NCBI RefSeq assembly: GCF_001186125.1
Contig: NW_014039591.1
Span: 1 to 24,748, forward strand
Length of the DNA: 24,748 nt
Source: Sphaeroforma arctica JP610
Lineage: Eukaryota; Opisthokonta; Ichthyosporea; Ichthyophonida
Reading direction: 5' to 3'
Part shown: one piece after another, positions 16,149-24,748 of the stretch
Position numbering within the stretch: the stretch's first letter is position 1
How the letters are laid out: the number at the start of each line of letters is the position of its first letter
Position numbers and translations under genes: made by a program
The notes under the pieces: generated by a model
Databases searched by the model: none
What the model saw: the letters and a program-made list of their open reading frames with translations, nothing else
What the model was told of the DNA's origin: nothing

Positions 16149-18455
16149 AGTCTTTAGTAATAATTCATATAAAAGAAATATAGTTCTGATTTGTTTTACT
16201 TACTATTATAGTGTTGTTGCTTTGCTGCTCTTCCGTTGGAAGTGTTTACCTTGCTGTATGGCCCGGTAGCTTGTTGCTTTGTTCCCATTTCGTCACGGGT
16301 GACGTCACTTGTGCTTTTCCCGTCACGTGAGAACTTATTGTCACTTGTGCTTATTCCGTCATATGAGAAATTAATTTCTCATGCGATCTCAACGAGATGT
16401 TCGGTCCTACTGACGTCACCTTGGGAAGTTCGGTCTTACTGACGTCACCTTGGGAAGTTCGGTCTTGTTGACAGCTCGTCTATTGTCCCGAACTTCTTGA
16501 TTGTGTCAGTTTGTCTTGTGCACTTTTGTATCACTAATGGCACCCTCATGTCTGTTGTGTGACCCCTTACCTTCGATGTAGAGCCGTTGTACACGTCTTG
16601 TGTGCTGCTTGTCCTTAATTTGAGTGCCACTGCTCTTAAGTATAAGAGTTGCCCCCTTGAATTTGTGTCCTTGACCTACTATCTTAGCCCTGTGTGTATA
16701 TTGATCATATTTTGTATTATTGAATACTTGATCTCCCTTGTGGTACTGATTTTGTGATCTTTTGTAACCCCAACTGCTTGCTGTTGTTATGATCTTGTAT
16801 TTGTTTTGTTCATAGGTACGTTTCTATGTTATTTGTCATTATGGTTTGTCCTGAGACAGTCCGTGTCTTGGTGAAACTTCTTTTGATCGTTTGTGATTCT
16901 ACTTCTGTCTGATCTGATTCTCGTGACTTGCCTTGTGCGTGGGATCATATTTCAATCGTGTGTGGCTCTGTTCGTACCTGATCTGATTCTGGCTTCGGTC
17001 TTTTGTGTTTGTGTAAGACTTGCTCTAAAAGTGTGTCTTTCCTGTATGGTCGAGATATACACATATCTCTATTCTGATCTGGGGTTTGTATTTTTTTACC
17101 TATGAATATTCTTGTAGTGTGATTTGTATTGTGGCTTGCAATTTCTACCTGTGAATATTCTTGTAGTCTAATTTGTATTGTGTTCGATCAGTTGGTACTG
17201 CTCTGTGCACTTGTATGTGTCTACTTATCTTATGCGCATGTTTAAGTGTGTATTGACGTGATTTCAATGTCGTGAGTGATTTAGCTGTTCCCCGCCTATT
17301 TTGATTGTGCTTGGTATTCTTTATACCCAATCAAGTCGTGGTTGCTTTGAGCTCTTTGCCTGGGATGGATTGTCCCTTCGCACGGCCTCATATGAATGTG
17401 TGTTGCCTGCTGATTTCAATTTACCGTGATCGATATTTCTTAGAAATTGAGTGGTTCGTGATTTTAGTGTTGTTATTCTCACTTTTAAATGCAAAGGCTA
17501 TTTACTAGTTCTACCTTGTGGGTAAGTTTGTGTTATGCTGCTTTTGTGTCACTATATATGTAATCCTTTCTGGAGATTTACACTTGTATACGTATTTTAC
17601 TGTTTTAGTGTCTGTGAATTCGTACTGATCTAAACATGTGATTCCCCTTCTAGGACAGTGATTACAAGGTTCTTTCTTGGTTGACCAATGCTTTGTGTGG
17701 GTGGATCTCCCTACACGTTTGCTCACCCCCCAGACACTCTCGTTTGTGAGTTATAGAAGTTCTGAAACACTTGTACTTGTTCTATGATCACCTTTGTCAA
17801 TGCTACCCTTGTAACTGATTTGTGATGCTTAGCTTCTTATCCTTAATAGGTTCGTCGTGTGTGTTTGCAGTGCTGATCAAGCTGCCCATTTGCTTGCTAT
17901 TCAATGCTATTTACGTGTGTCCATTAGTAAGCTTTTCACTTTGAAACGTTATTCTAATTTGGCACTAGCACCAGCCTAAGTTGTGTGGATCTATGAGCGT
18001 GTTATCTCGTGTTGGTTCTTAGAGGTATGATGTCCGTGGATTTTCTTGTTCGAAAATCCCCAACATTGATTAATTAATCACCTTGACACCTAATATTTTT
18101 TCTTCTAGATAACAACACTGTCCACCCTTTCAGACTGTTGCAACACTGTAACGTGGCCAGCCTACTTCTGGACACGTTCTTGTTTACCTCAGTTGTTGCT
18201 CTGAAGTCCTGTTGCTGTCTGACGAGTTGCTTCCTCGTCCTCGTCTTGCTTCTTCTGTCGTCCGCTGTCTCTGTTGTCAGGTCCGCGTCTCAGGTTATCC
18301 TTCCTGGTCCCCACTGCTTTGACTTCGGTTGCTTAAATTCACCAGAATTTGTATAAGACAGTAATAAGGGTTTTATCTTTCACCTTATAGTCTTTCTTCT
18401 TTAGTGTGTTAAGCTACTTGTTGATTTATCTAAGTAAGGATATTGTAAAAAAAAA
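16149..18455 (-). other. E2 5' leader, no coding sequence seen
   Basis: About 2.3 kb without a protein-like frame. T-rich on the plus strand. It contains a cluster of palindromic sites at 16290-16466. At its junction with the 5' LTR the element strand begins with nine Ts and ACAATATCC, again without a recognisable tRNA primer-binding site. Confidence 0.55.
16291..16466. promoter_or_regulatory. Cluster of TGACGTCA palindromes and short repeats
   Basis: TGACGTCA, the consensus for CREB/ATF-type bZIP factors, occurs perfectly at 16300-16307, 16411-16418 and 16440-16447. A CACGTG E-box lies at 16324-16329. A 29-bp unit is tandemly repeated (16399-16427, 16428-16456) with a partial third. Looser repeats of about 36 bp (GTCACTTGTGCTT...) lie at about 16304-16370. 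Function is inferred from the site sequences only. Confidence 0.45.
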
Positions 18456-18780
18456 TATAGAGTATGGCGAGTAGCTGAAAGGTACTAGACAATAGGATAC
18501 AATAGACCTCTTCTCAAGTACGGTTATCTCAGCTAGGAAAAGTCTCTAGTCTGAGAGAACCGAACTGAGTCTTTATTTGTGTTTTAAATAGACTCAGGAT
18601 TTACTTGAGTATTTCTCTCACAAGCGGAGTCCCGGTATGGCTTACCGGTTCATCCGCTAATATTTCTGATGACTCTAATATCAGAAATATTACAATCCTA
18701 ATTCCAAAACCCAATATTTGATTATTCTGGGATTTGGGATTTGGATTGGCTTTTTGATAATCTGATCTCTAGATACTACA
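18456..18780 (-). repeat. E2 5' LTR (325 bp)
   Basis: On the minus strand it begins TGTAGTATC and ends ACTCTATA. It matches 3296-3626 end to end. It holds a perfect 12-bp inverted repeat (AATATTTCTGAT/ATCAGAAATATT, about 18659-18691). The inner edge TATAG differs from TGTAG in the other copy. Confidence 0.88.
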
Positions 18781-18784
18781 AGTT
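18781..18784. repeat. Target-site duplication AGTT, right copy (E2)
   Basis: It directly follows the E2 5' LTR and matches 3292-3295. Confidence 0.75.
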
Positions 18785-19127
18785 TAATACTGCGAGCCGT
18801 ACATTACATGTGGACCTCCGCAAGAAGAAGCGTGGGGACCGCCCAGTCAGCAGTATGTAAGACCATCTTCCGACCTCTCGGCCCAACGACTTTTGAGTTC
18901 TTCCAGACTTATCTGCCGACAGCGCTCCGAGTCTCAACAGCGTCGACAATGCTGATAACAATAAAGTTATACAGGGCTACTTCCCACCCGCGGGTCTCAG
19001 TAGATCAACAGTCGACCAACAGATGCAATGGCACGCATCTCAAATGGGTTTAGCCGAAAGTTTATGCTGTCTCCGAGTCTCGTATGTCATCGCCGGACTA
19101 CTGAGCATAAATAAGGCATCGCTTTAA
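18785..19127 (+). pseudogene. E0 tyrosine recombinase, C-terminal part
   Basis: This continues the frame broken at 3295. Across the joined target site the reading goes from DSIQF into NTASRTLHVDLRKKKRGDRP without a shift. LRKKKRGD fits the lysine-bearing beta-hairpin of tyrosine recombinases. Stops occur near 18856 and 18891. The frame then runs open to a TAA at 19125-19127 with GLSRSTVDQQMQWHASQMGL, which may be the R...W/H box before the catalytic tyrosine. The tyrosine itself is not identifiable and the copy is dead. Confidence 0.6.
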
Positions 19128-19779
19128 ACTACCGTTGTAAGTCTTGCACCATATTCAGGCTCGACAAAGTTGATAGTGACAGCCGGTGTCGATAACATAA
19201 CTAAACGTAAACATATCAAAAGCACACCAGAGCAGTATAGCAGGAAAGGATTAGCACTAAATCACATTTCTTCTCATTACTGGTGTCGTATTCATACGTC
19301 GATTCTCGCAGATCGACATTCAGACAGAAGCATCTACGAAGAATAGGCCCGCTATTATCTCACTGCATACCAACGTTTCACGACAGTTGTACATAAGTGA
19401 ATTTATTCGGTCCTTCTGCTGACGGCCTACAGATTTTAGTCTTGTCAGCTAGTATAATTTTCAGATTTTCTGACTTAAATAACCTTTTTTTGCTACGTCA
19501 CATCTACCCTTCATTAGCGAAGAGCTAACCTAGATTTATAATACGAGAATACGAAGCATCTAACTCTTTTCCAAGAGCATAACTATTGACATGTATGACG
19601 AATTCTCATTCGAAAACCCAACTTACACTATCAGACATGTATCGGACATAATTACTACATAAACTCAATATGTGCTTTCCCCATTTTCAAATACTTACTA
19701 TCACCGATCAAGTCTATCGGTTTCGTATGTACTACAGTGATGCAAAAGTATTAATCTAAAAACTAACCACACATTACAT
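19128..19779. other. No gene or repeat recognised
   Basis: This stretch has no long frame on either strand and no copy of the left-end sequence 1-301 was seen in it. Part of it may be the 3' end of E0. Confidence 0.5.
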
Positions 19780-20018
19780 CACTAGACGGAGGACAACATT
19801 TCTAAACCAACCGAATATGTGTATTTTGCTTCCTCGAGTTTCAAGTGCACCTCATTATAGCCGGACAAGTGGTTCGGCTTTGTAATTAATACTATAACGC
19901 ATGAGTATGTATCAGAAACCGAAACAAACATTATATCACAAGACATATTTATGCCTACTACTGCGTCAAACGGTGGTAGTATCGGGGATATGGATAACAT
20001 TAATTTTTGTTGACTAAT
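19780..20018 (+). pseudogene. Decayed coding segment, unidentified (1)
   Basis: From about 19788 one plus frame reads like protein for nearly 80 codons with a single internal TAG: EDNISKPTEYVYFASSSFKC, then PDKWFGFVINTITHEYVSET and MPTTASNGGSIGDMDNINF, ending TGA near 20011. Residue use is balanced and unlike the AT-rich surroundings. No family is recognised. The minus strand of the same stretch is also open (19782-20030) but looks less like a protein. It may belong with the frames at 20497-20874. Confidence 0.4.
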
Positions 20019-20496
20019 GAAGATACGCAAGATAGTACGGAAAGGAAATTGTCATTTTTATGTACAGTTCAATGTAAGCCAGCTTGGGTTCACCAAAAAC
20101 TATTGTGCTTGGACCGATACATACGCATTTCTCGATCTCATATGTTTTCTAAACCAACATATGCCTTTTCAAAAACTTCCCAGAAATAGACTCATTTTCT
20201 GGAATCACCTTATCTATACTCGAGGTATGATTGCTCATCTGAGATATTCGTGCTTATTACTTCTGATTGACAATGCTCACGGAGCCCATACCCGATACGT
20301 GTAATGACTTTTACTTTGGGATGCTCTATATACAATCATCTGTTTTTATTATTTTATTTTTACATTCCTGGCTAATAGCTCATACTCAATCTGTCATAGC
20401 TTTTTTGTACTCAGATAATATGTGTTTCGTACTTCAGTGGTATTTGACAACCCGACTACATCGCATAAGCAATGTACAGCCAGCTATTGAATATAG
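20019..20496 (+). other. Between unidentified coding segments; possible frames only
   Basis: Overlapping short open frames occur at 20017-20304 and 20267-20533. One contains LLLLIDNAHGAH, which superficially resembles a DDE-transposase D box (LLxDNAxxH), but the sequence after it lacks the usual PPN or QPLD motifs. No assignment is made. Confidence 0.3.
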
Positions 20497-20874
20497 ATGG
20501 TTGTGTCTAGCGACTGTCTCGGATTCGCCATGAAAGGTGGTTTTACCTCTAGGTGTCCAGAGTCTCAATCGGTATTGACAAACAGATGGTTTTCGCCACG
20601 ATCATTCATGGTCGATTGTTTTTGTATAGGCAACGCAGCCATTCGTATTCTAGCATCTCTAAACCAGCAGGTAACCACCTACGTAGATATTAACACTCCC
20701 GAAATTTACAATCTATATGGAAATATTAGAGATAACGACTCTTCACGCAAGCGTACTTCTACTAACTATTTCACTGCTTCTTTCTTGTCTTTCCAACAAG
20801 TCCATATTATGAAGGACGATCTACAGCACTATTTCTTCATCGCCGCTGTGCACGTATCATATTCGCACGCATAG
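20497..20874 (+). pseudogene. Decayed coding segment, unidentified (2)
   Basis: A frame of about 125 codons ends at a TAG at 20872-20874. Its second half looks protein-like: LNQQVTTYVDINTPEIYNLY, GNIRDNDSSRKRTSTNYF, QVHIMKDDLQHYFFIAAVHV. No domain is recognised. The same plus orientation and similar composition suggest it was once continuous with 19780-20018. Whether the host or a mobile element supplied it is unknown. Confidence 0.35.
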
Positions 20875-21022
20875 CATCTAGCGACTGGATGGGAGTCACC
20901 CATAGATACCGTTTTGCTATAGGCTCCTAGGGTTCTAATTAGTACTGATAGGGTTTAGTACTTTATAAATCAGAACATGATAATTGTATCTTTAACCATA
21001 CATATTTCATGAAATAAAGAAC

Positions 21023-21174
21023 AAAGTCGCTAAATGTACATTGAAAATGTGAAAAAGTACCTAAATGTACATTCACCCTTTTTCTCGATGAAAACGTACT
21101 GAAATATTGATCAAATATGTACAAATGTACATTTAGCGACACTTCCAATTTTTTTATGTACATTTAGTGACTTT
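21023..21174. repeat. Inverted-repeat cluster, possible small MITE-like element
   Basis: The left end AAGTCGCTAAATGTACAT (from 21024) is inverted at 21156-21173 with one mismatch. A second inverted copy, perfect over 17 bases, is at 21124-21140, and a partial CTAAATGTACATT lies near 21061. No target duplication is evident. About 150 bp. Confidence 0.5.
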
Positions 21175-21241
21175 ATCGTGCAAAATTTGCTTAAATTTAA
21201 ATTAAAGAGCCTTTGGCTATATCCATTCTTTCCGAATAAAT

Positions 21242-21451
21242 GTGTTGAGGGGGGGGGCATGTTGTCTTTTATTGATTGGTGTTGATATATGCTGCTTCAT
21301 TCAAGCTTACCTCACTGCCTGGTTTGCAACTCATGTGGCCTGGGATGCTCCTTTACAGAAATATACAAGAGTTGTGTTTCAAAAATCCTTTTTTTTAAAT
21401 TCTGTTGTCATGTTGGACGCTTGTGACATATTCGTGCAAAGACAATGCCTC
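21242..21451. other. No gene recognised between inverted repeat and protease pseudogene
   Basis: An open plus frame of 79 codons covers the stretch but is Cys/Leu-rich, begins next to a G-run, and has no recognisable motif. It overlaps the end of the minus-strand protease pseudogene. Confidence 0.4.
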
Positions 21452-22492
21452 CTAATATGCACGAGTTGTGCGATTTTCTGATTCTGCTCTAGCACAGACA
21501 CAAAGCAAACCCCCACAGCTAAAACTGTCGTGGTGGTTTATACCGCCTACTTTTAGGCAGTATGTAATATTATCTGTGAGGTAATATTTCATCCATCGTA
21601 CTATAAAATTGAATTATTCGTCAGCTCTAACAGAATTTGGCATACCACCTAAAATAATAGCTGTACCGTTAGTTTTCTACAATGTAACAATCGCCAGGTT
21701 CCGATGTGCGTTGCTATGATTCCATGGGATCAATCCAGAGATCCTTTCGGACACCTGTGGTGGTCCCCTAAGTCGTAAGCTTTCTACCCTACGATGCTTG
21801 TATAGGCCCTTAATCCATACTTTATGTGCATCAGCATCACAATTATCTGTGAGGTAACATTTCATCCATCGCACTATATAATTGAATTGTTCGTCAGCTC
21901 AAACAGGATTTGGCATACCAACTAAAATAGTAACTGTACCGTTAGTTTTGTACATTGCAACAGTCGCCAAGTTCCAATGTGCGTTGCTATGATTCCATGG
22001 GACCAATACAGAGATCCTTTCGAACACCTGTGGTGGTCCCCTAAGTCGTAAGCTTTCTACCCTACGATACTTGTATAAGTCCTTAATCCATACTCTATGT
22101 GCATCAGCATCACAGAAGCGAACAGCCAGAGAGGGTATTTGTAATAAATAGTAGAATACCCCGGATATAAGCGAACCTTTGATTTACTCCCCTGGTTTGC
22201 AGCATTGTACTACAATGTTTTCCTGCAAGATCCAGCCGCCGACATAGAAGGACTTCGACTCTGCCATAGTACCTGTCGCTACATTGGTATCTACTTTGAT
22301 AATATCCTTTCGCTTCTTTTCTACATGTCCACTTTTTCCACTGCTTATTGTAGAAGGCGGCGCTCTCGTTCTCAACAACGTAAAGCGATACAACTTGTTT
22401 TTGCTAGTCATTAACACTCTAGACTTGCCCAGCGTCTTGCTTCGTTTGGCTGTTAGGCGTGCGTTGCGGTTTGTAGTCAGTTTTTTCTTCAT
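21452..22492 (-). pseudogene. Ulp1/SENP-like (C48) cysteine protease pseudogene with internal duplication
   Basis: C48 proteases remove SUMO or related tags from proteins. One frame can be followed from an ATG at 22490-22492 to a TAG at 21452-21454, with in-frame stops near 22184, twice in the duplicated part, and once just before the second D-F-N segment. A basic N-terminus (MKKKLTTNRNARLTAKRSK) precedes SKSFYVGGWILQENIVVQCC and KGSLISGVFYYLL, matching the family's opening strand and helix. PWNHSNAHWNLATV carries the histidine (HW). Near the end NHHDSFSCGGLLCV carries the catalytic Cys-Gly. The Asp after the histidine strand is not evident (LVGMPNP). A 273-bp segment around the histidine is duplicated, and its second copy has AHRNL. 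Such genes are often captured by transposons; here no flanking transposon ends were identified. Confidence 0.65.
21569..22114. repeat. Tandem duplication of 273 bp in the protease pseudogene
   Basis: Copies are 21569-21841 and 21842-22114, about 90% identical. The unit is 91 codons, so the frame is kept across the join. Divergence shows it is older than the RT duplication in E1. Confidence 0.93.
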
Positions 22493-23060
22493 TGGTGCAC
22501 CCGATGCATGGATTTCGGCCTGTTATGTTTAATGTTCTAATTCCCCTGGCAGTTCACTGCTAATTGTAGGTTGAGAATATGGGGATTAGTAAAAACTTTA
22601 CCGAGCGTCACGTTACAGAGAAAACGACAATCCTTCTCAAAAATGTAAAACCCACCTTAATGCGTAGTCATTGTCGTTGTTGTTGCTAGCTGTTGTTCTC
22701 ATTTGACTGGATGTGCATTCCTTGTCTGCAACGATAGAAGAAGAGCCTGTCTCTGTACCAAGTAATGTACTTATTATGTCAGCAAGCACAAGGTTTGAAT
22801 ATGAATGTAATCATTACGTTTCTCAAATATAGTCTTTACAAACTCAATTATTAGAGATATACAGCGTGAAAAAAAAATACTTTCACTGGTTTCCGTGTCA
22901 TTTTTCACTGGAGAGGTTTCTGTCTGTATAGGTGTCGGATTGTTATCAGCATCTGGGACTGTTTTTTATTTATTTATAGTTTTTAATTTTAATTTTAAAA
23001 GTTTTCTATTTATTAAAATCAGTGCAAACCATTGTTCAGATCCAACTACTATTCTTACGC
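22493..23060 (-). other. Upstream of protease: exon-like fragments on the minus strand
   Basis: Two short protein-like stretches are visible. About 22960-22860 encodes VPDADNNPTPIQTETSPVKN and TETSES (acidic, Thr/Pro-rich). About 22771-22640 encodes STLLGTETGSSSIVADKECT and MRTTASNNNDNDYALR in the same frame number as the protease. They could be 5' exons of the protease gene separated by introns (a GTAAAG...TACTAAT...CAG pattern lies at about 22550-22605). An AT-rich tract is at 22965-23010. Confidence 0.3.
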
Positions 23061-23341
23061 GTGTGCAGGCATGAAAGTAAAACCTAATGCTGAAGATAGC
23101 CGCAAGGTTTGATTCTCAGCGAAACGAATAGAAGAAGGGCTGTATCGACATACGAAAGAGGAGACGAATCATATTTGTGCAGCCAAAAATTACCAACGAA
23201 ACCGTAAAAGTGGTATCAAAAATATATTGTATTACTGGTATTTTAGATGTATATATTTCGTGTTAGCACTGTTCATGCCAAATTGATGTAGTCGAACTTT
23301 GCCAACCTGACTCTATTACTATTGTATTTGCAGAGTACAAC

Positions 23342-24651
23342 ATGAAAATATTCAAAACCGGCGAAACTTTGAAAGTGTTAGACAAGTATACTGTCCCGCA
23401 ATCTAATTCAGTCAAGCATCTTGACCCCGCTTTACAAGCGAACGCAGGCTTGATACTCAAACCATCACAATTGAAAGGACATGTGAGAACAGTATCAAAC
23501 CGTACATTGTTGGATCACATAAAACTGTTGCGGCTAATAGACTCCGTAAGAGATATTCTTATGAAGGTCCCAGACACTACTTTCGTAGTGTATAAAACTA
23601 TATGTACCTACGTAGAAACCGATATTCGATATTCCTATATATGACGAAATCTACTTAGCACTTGGTGACATGAAGCGAGTTTATAAGTATCTACCAAGAT
23701 GGCGTATCCGTGTGTTGGGTGATCAGCTGGCAGCGTCTACTACAGTACCAAGAAAACATCGTATTGTAAATATTACTTCCCACCCAAGCATACGCTGCAT
23801 ATCACGGCAGCAAATACATATCGCCCGATGTAAGATTATCCACCATTACGCACTCTGAGGTACGCTATACCGAGCTTGGACTTCAATTTTAATGAATGTA
23901 CCAGGCTCGTAAGCGCGACAACACAGCTAGTAGGAAATGTCCGTAACAGCGGGTGTTGAATAATTCTGCAAGGGCCGCGAGAGCAACAAGCTTACATGGA
24001 TGTCGATAAATATCTGCAGAACAACGACTACATTCTTATATGTATTCCATGGCTACTGAGATGAACGAGGATACAAAGATCGATTACTATATGTACAAGT
24101 CGCATCGACCGCAAAAGTTTTCTGGGTGGACAGTTCTAGACAATTCGCTTGAAAGCGCGCATTGTAGACTATGAGATAGGATGTGTACTTTAAAACAGTA
24201 TATGTGATTTCTGTATGCGGGTAAATATACACGATGAGCTCGAGCGGATCGTTGTGATTGATGCGATTGCGAGCGCGAATGGTACTTGTATCTGTAAAGT
24301 ATTGAGTGCGAGTGAAGTAGTTGCACCTGGCAAGCCTTCTAAAGCCGATGTCGGGTAGTCAGGACATCGTACGATTGACAAATACGAAACACATCTCAAA
24401 TCTATATACGACATACACTTCATGCATTCAGAATAAGGCAATATGGCAGACAACTGCAAAATGTATCCTATCTGAATCTACCTACAATCCTGTAATTAAA
24501 TATACACAAACAAGTCGGAAATCGAAAGAGCAGTTGATTGGAGAGAGGTGGTAAAGCGGAAGCCAAACGGCTGACAAACGAATTTGTTACATCGGAAGTT
24601 GACCCTGTACCAGTGGAAATGATTGACGCGATGCTGCCGTGTTTGTAGGAA
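23342..24651 (+). pseudogene. Decayed protein-coding region, unidentified
   Basis: Protein-like sequence runs along the plus strand with frame changes and stops. The first frame (23342-23644, ATG start) gives MKIFKTGETLKVLDKYTVPQ, LLDHIKLLRLIDSVRDILMK and VPDTTFVVYKTIC. A shift near 23620 leads to IYDEIYLALGDMKRVYKYLP and RIRVLGDQLAAS. Around 23775-24050 come KHTLHITAANTYRP, LDFNFNECTRLVSATTQLVG and YMDVDKYLQNNDYILICIPW. Around 24055-24180 comes DTKIDYYMYKSHRPQKFSGW. Near 24555-24645 RLTNEFVTSEVDPVPVEMID follows. It would be a protein of 400 residues or more. No family is recognised; the strand and order are clear, the function is not. Confidence 0.45.
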
Positions 24652-24748
24652 GACAAAGTATCAGATGATCTAAATGTACTTTAGGCTACAGATGTTTGAA
24701 TGATCAAAGACAAAGAATCAGATGATCGCAATGTACTTTAGGCTACAC
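24652..24748. repeat. Tandem repeat of 57-bp period at the window end
   Basis: GACAAAG(T/A)ATCAGATGATC... at 24652-24690 recurs at 24709-24747 with only a few differences. The period is 19 codons. The array may continue past the window. Confidence 0.8.

Larger units (their letters stand above)
3296..18780 (-). mobile_element. E2: old Ty3/Gypsy-type LTR retrotransposon, interrupted by E1
   Basis: The element is on the minus strand. It has a 5' LTR at 18456-18780, a long leader, gag remnants, a rearranged pol with integrase and chromodomain, a polypurine tract next to 3626 and a 3' LTR at 3296-3626. An AGTT duplication flanks it. Without the 8.66-kb E1 insertion it is about 6.8 kb. The LTRs are roughly 85-88% identical by eye, far more diverged than those of E1, which fits E2 being older. 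Pol has lost the protease, the N-terminal half of RT and the integrase catalytic core, and the rest is scattered over several frames. It is not autonomous. Confidence 0.85.

Noticed and set aside
20220-20305. LLLLIDNAHGAH as a DDE transposase catalytic box
   Set aside because: The expected downstream motifs and the other acidic residues are absent.
21242-21481. Plus-strand frame of 79 codons (Cys/Leu-rich)
   Set aside because: It overlaps the catalytic-cysteine end of the minus-strand protease, and its composition is not protein-like.
21452-24748. Polinton/Maverick virus-like element, given a cysteine protease near unknown genes
   Set aside because: The protease resembles cellular Ulp1 rather than the adenain type, and no polymerase B, packaging ATPase or capsid motif was seen.

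Overview
The window looks like eukaryotic, repeat-rich DNA from a fungus or fungus-like protist. It shows no bacterial operons or ribosome-binding sites. Its recognisable content is LTR retrotransposons with chromodomain integrases, a tyrosine-recombinase (DIRS/Ngaro-type) retroelement and a Ulp1-like protease pseudogene. The species cannot be named from the sequence. Nearly every coding region is broken, and no clearly intact host gene, tRNA, rRNA or CRISPR array was seen.

The main structure is a three-level nest. The outermost and oldest layer, E0, is on the plus strand. It is a decayed DIRS-like element with gag-like sequence, reverse transcriptase (RT), RNase H, a methylase-like region and a tyrosine recombinase, at about 302-3295, and its 3' end is at 18785-19127. 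It was split by E2, a minus-strand Ty3/Gypsy-type LTR element at 3296-18780 with roughly 85-88% identical LTRs and a 4-bp AGTT target duplication. E2 was split in its 3' untranslated region by E1, a younger minus-strand Ty3/Gypsy-type element at 3824-12486 with about 97% identical 250-bp LTRs and a 4-bp CCAC target duplication. If E2 is skipped, the E0 recombinase frame reads straight on from 3295 to 18785, which independently supports the nesting.

E1 has LTR, a 1.6-kb leader, gag, protease, RT, RNase H, a Dam-like NPPW domain, a DD35E integrase, a chromodomain, a polypurine tract and LTR. It is disabled by stops and frameshifts. Its RT carries an in-frame 76-codon tandem duplication that gives it two YIDD catalytic boxes. 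E2 has the same layout but has lost the protease, the N-terminal half of RT and the integrase core. A copy of its RNase H start sits upstream of the remaining RT.

The right end (19128-24748) holds unidentified decayed plus-strand coding segments (19780-20018, 20497-20874, 23342-24748), a small inverted-repeat cluster at 21023-21174, and a minus-strand Ulp1/C48-like cysteine protease pseudogene (21452-22492). That pseudogene contains a 273-bp (91-codon) tandem duplication around its catalytic histidine. In-frame internal duplication of catalytic segments recurs in the window and may be biological or an assembly effect.
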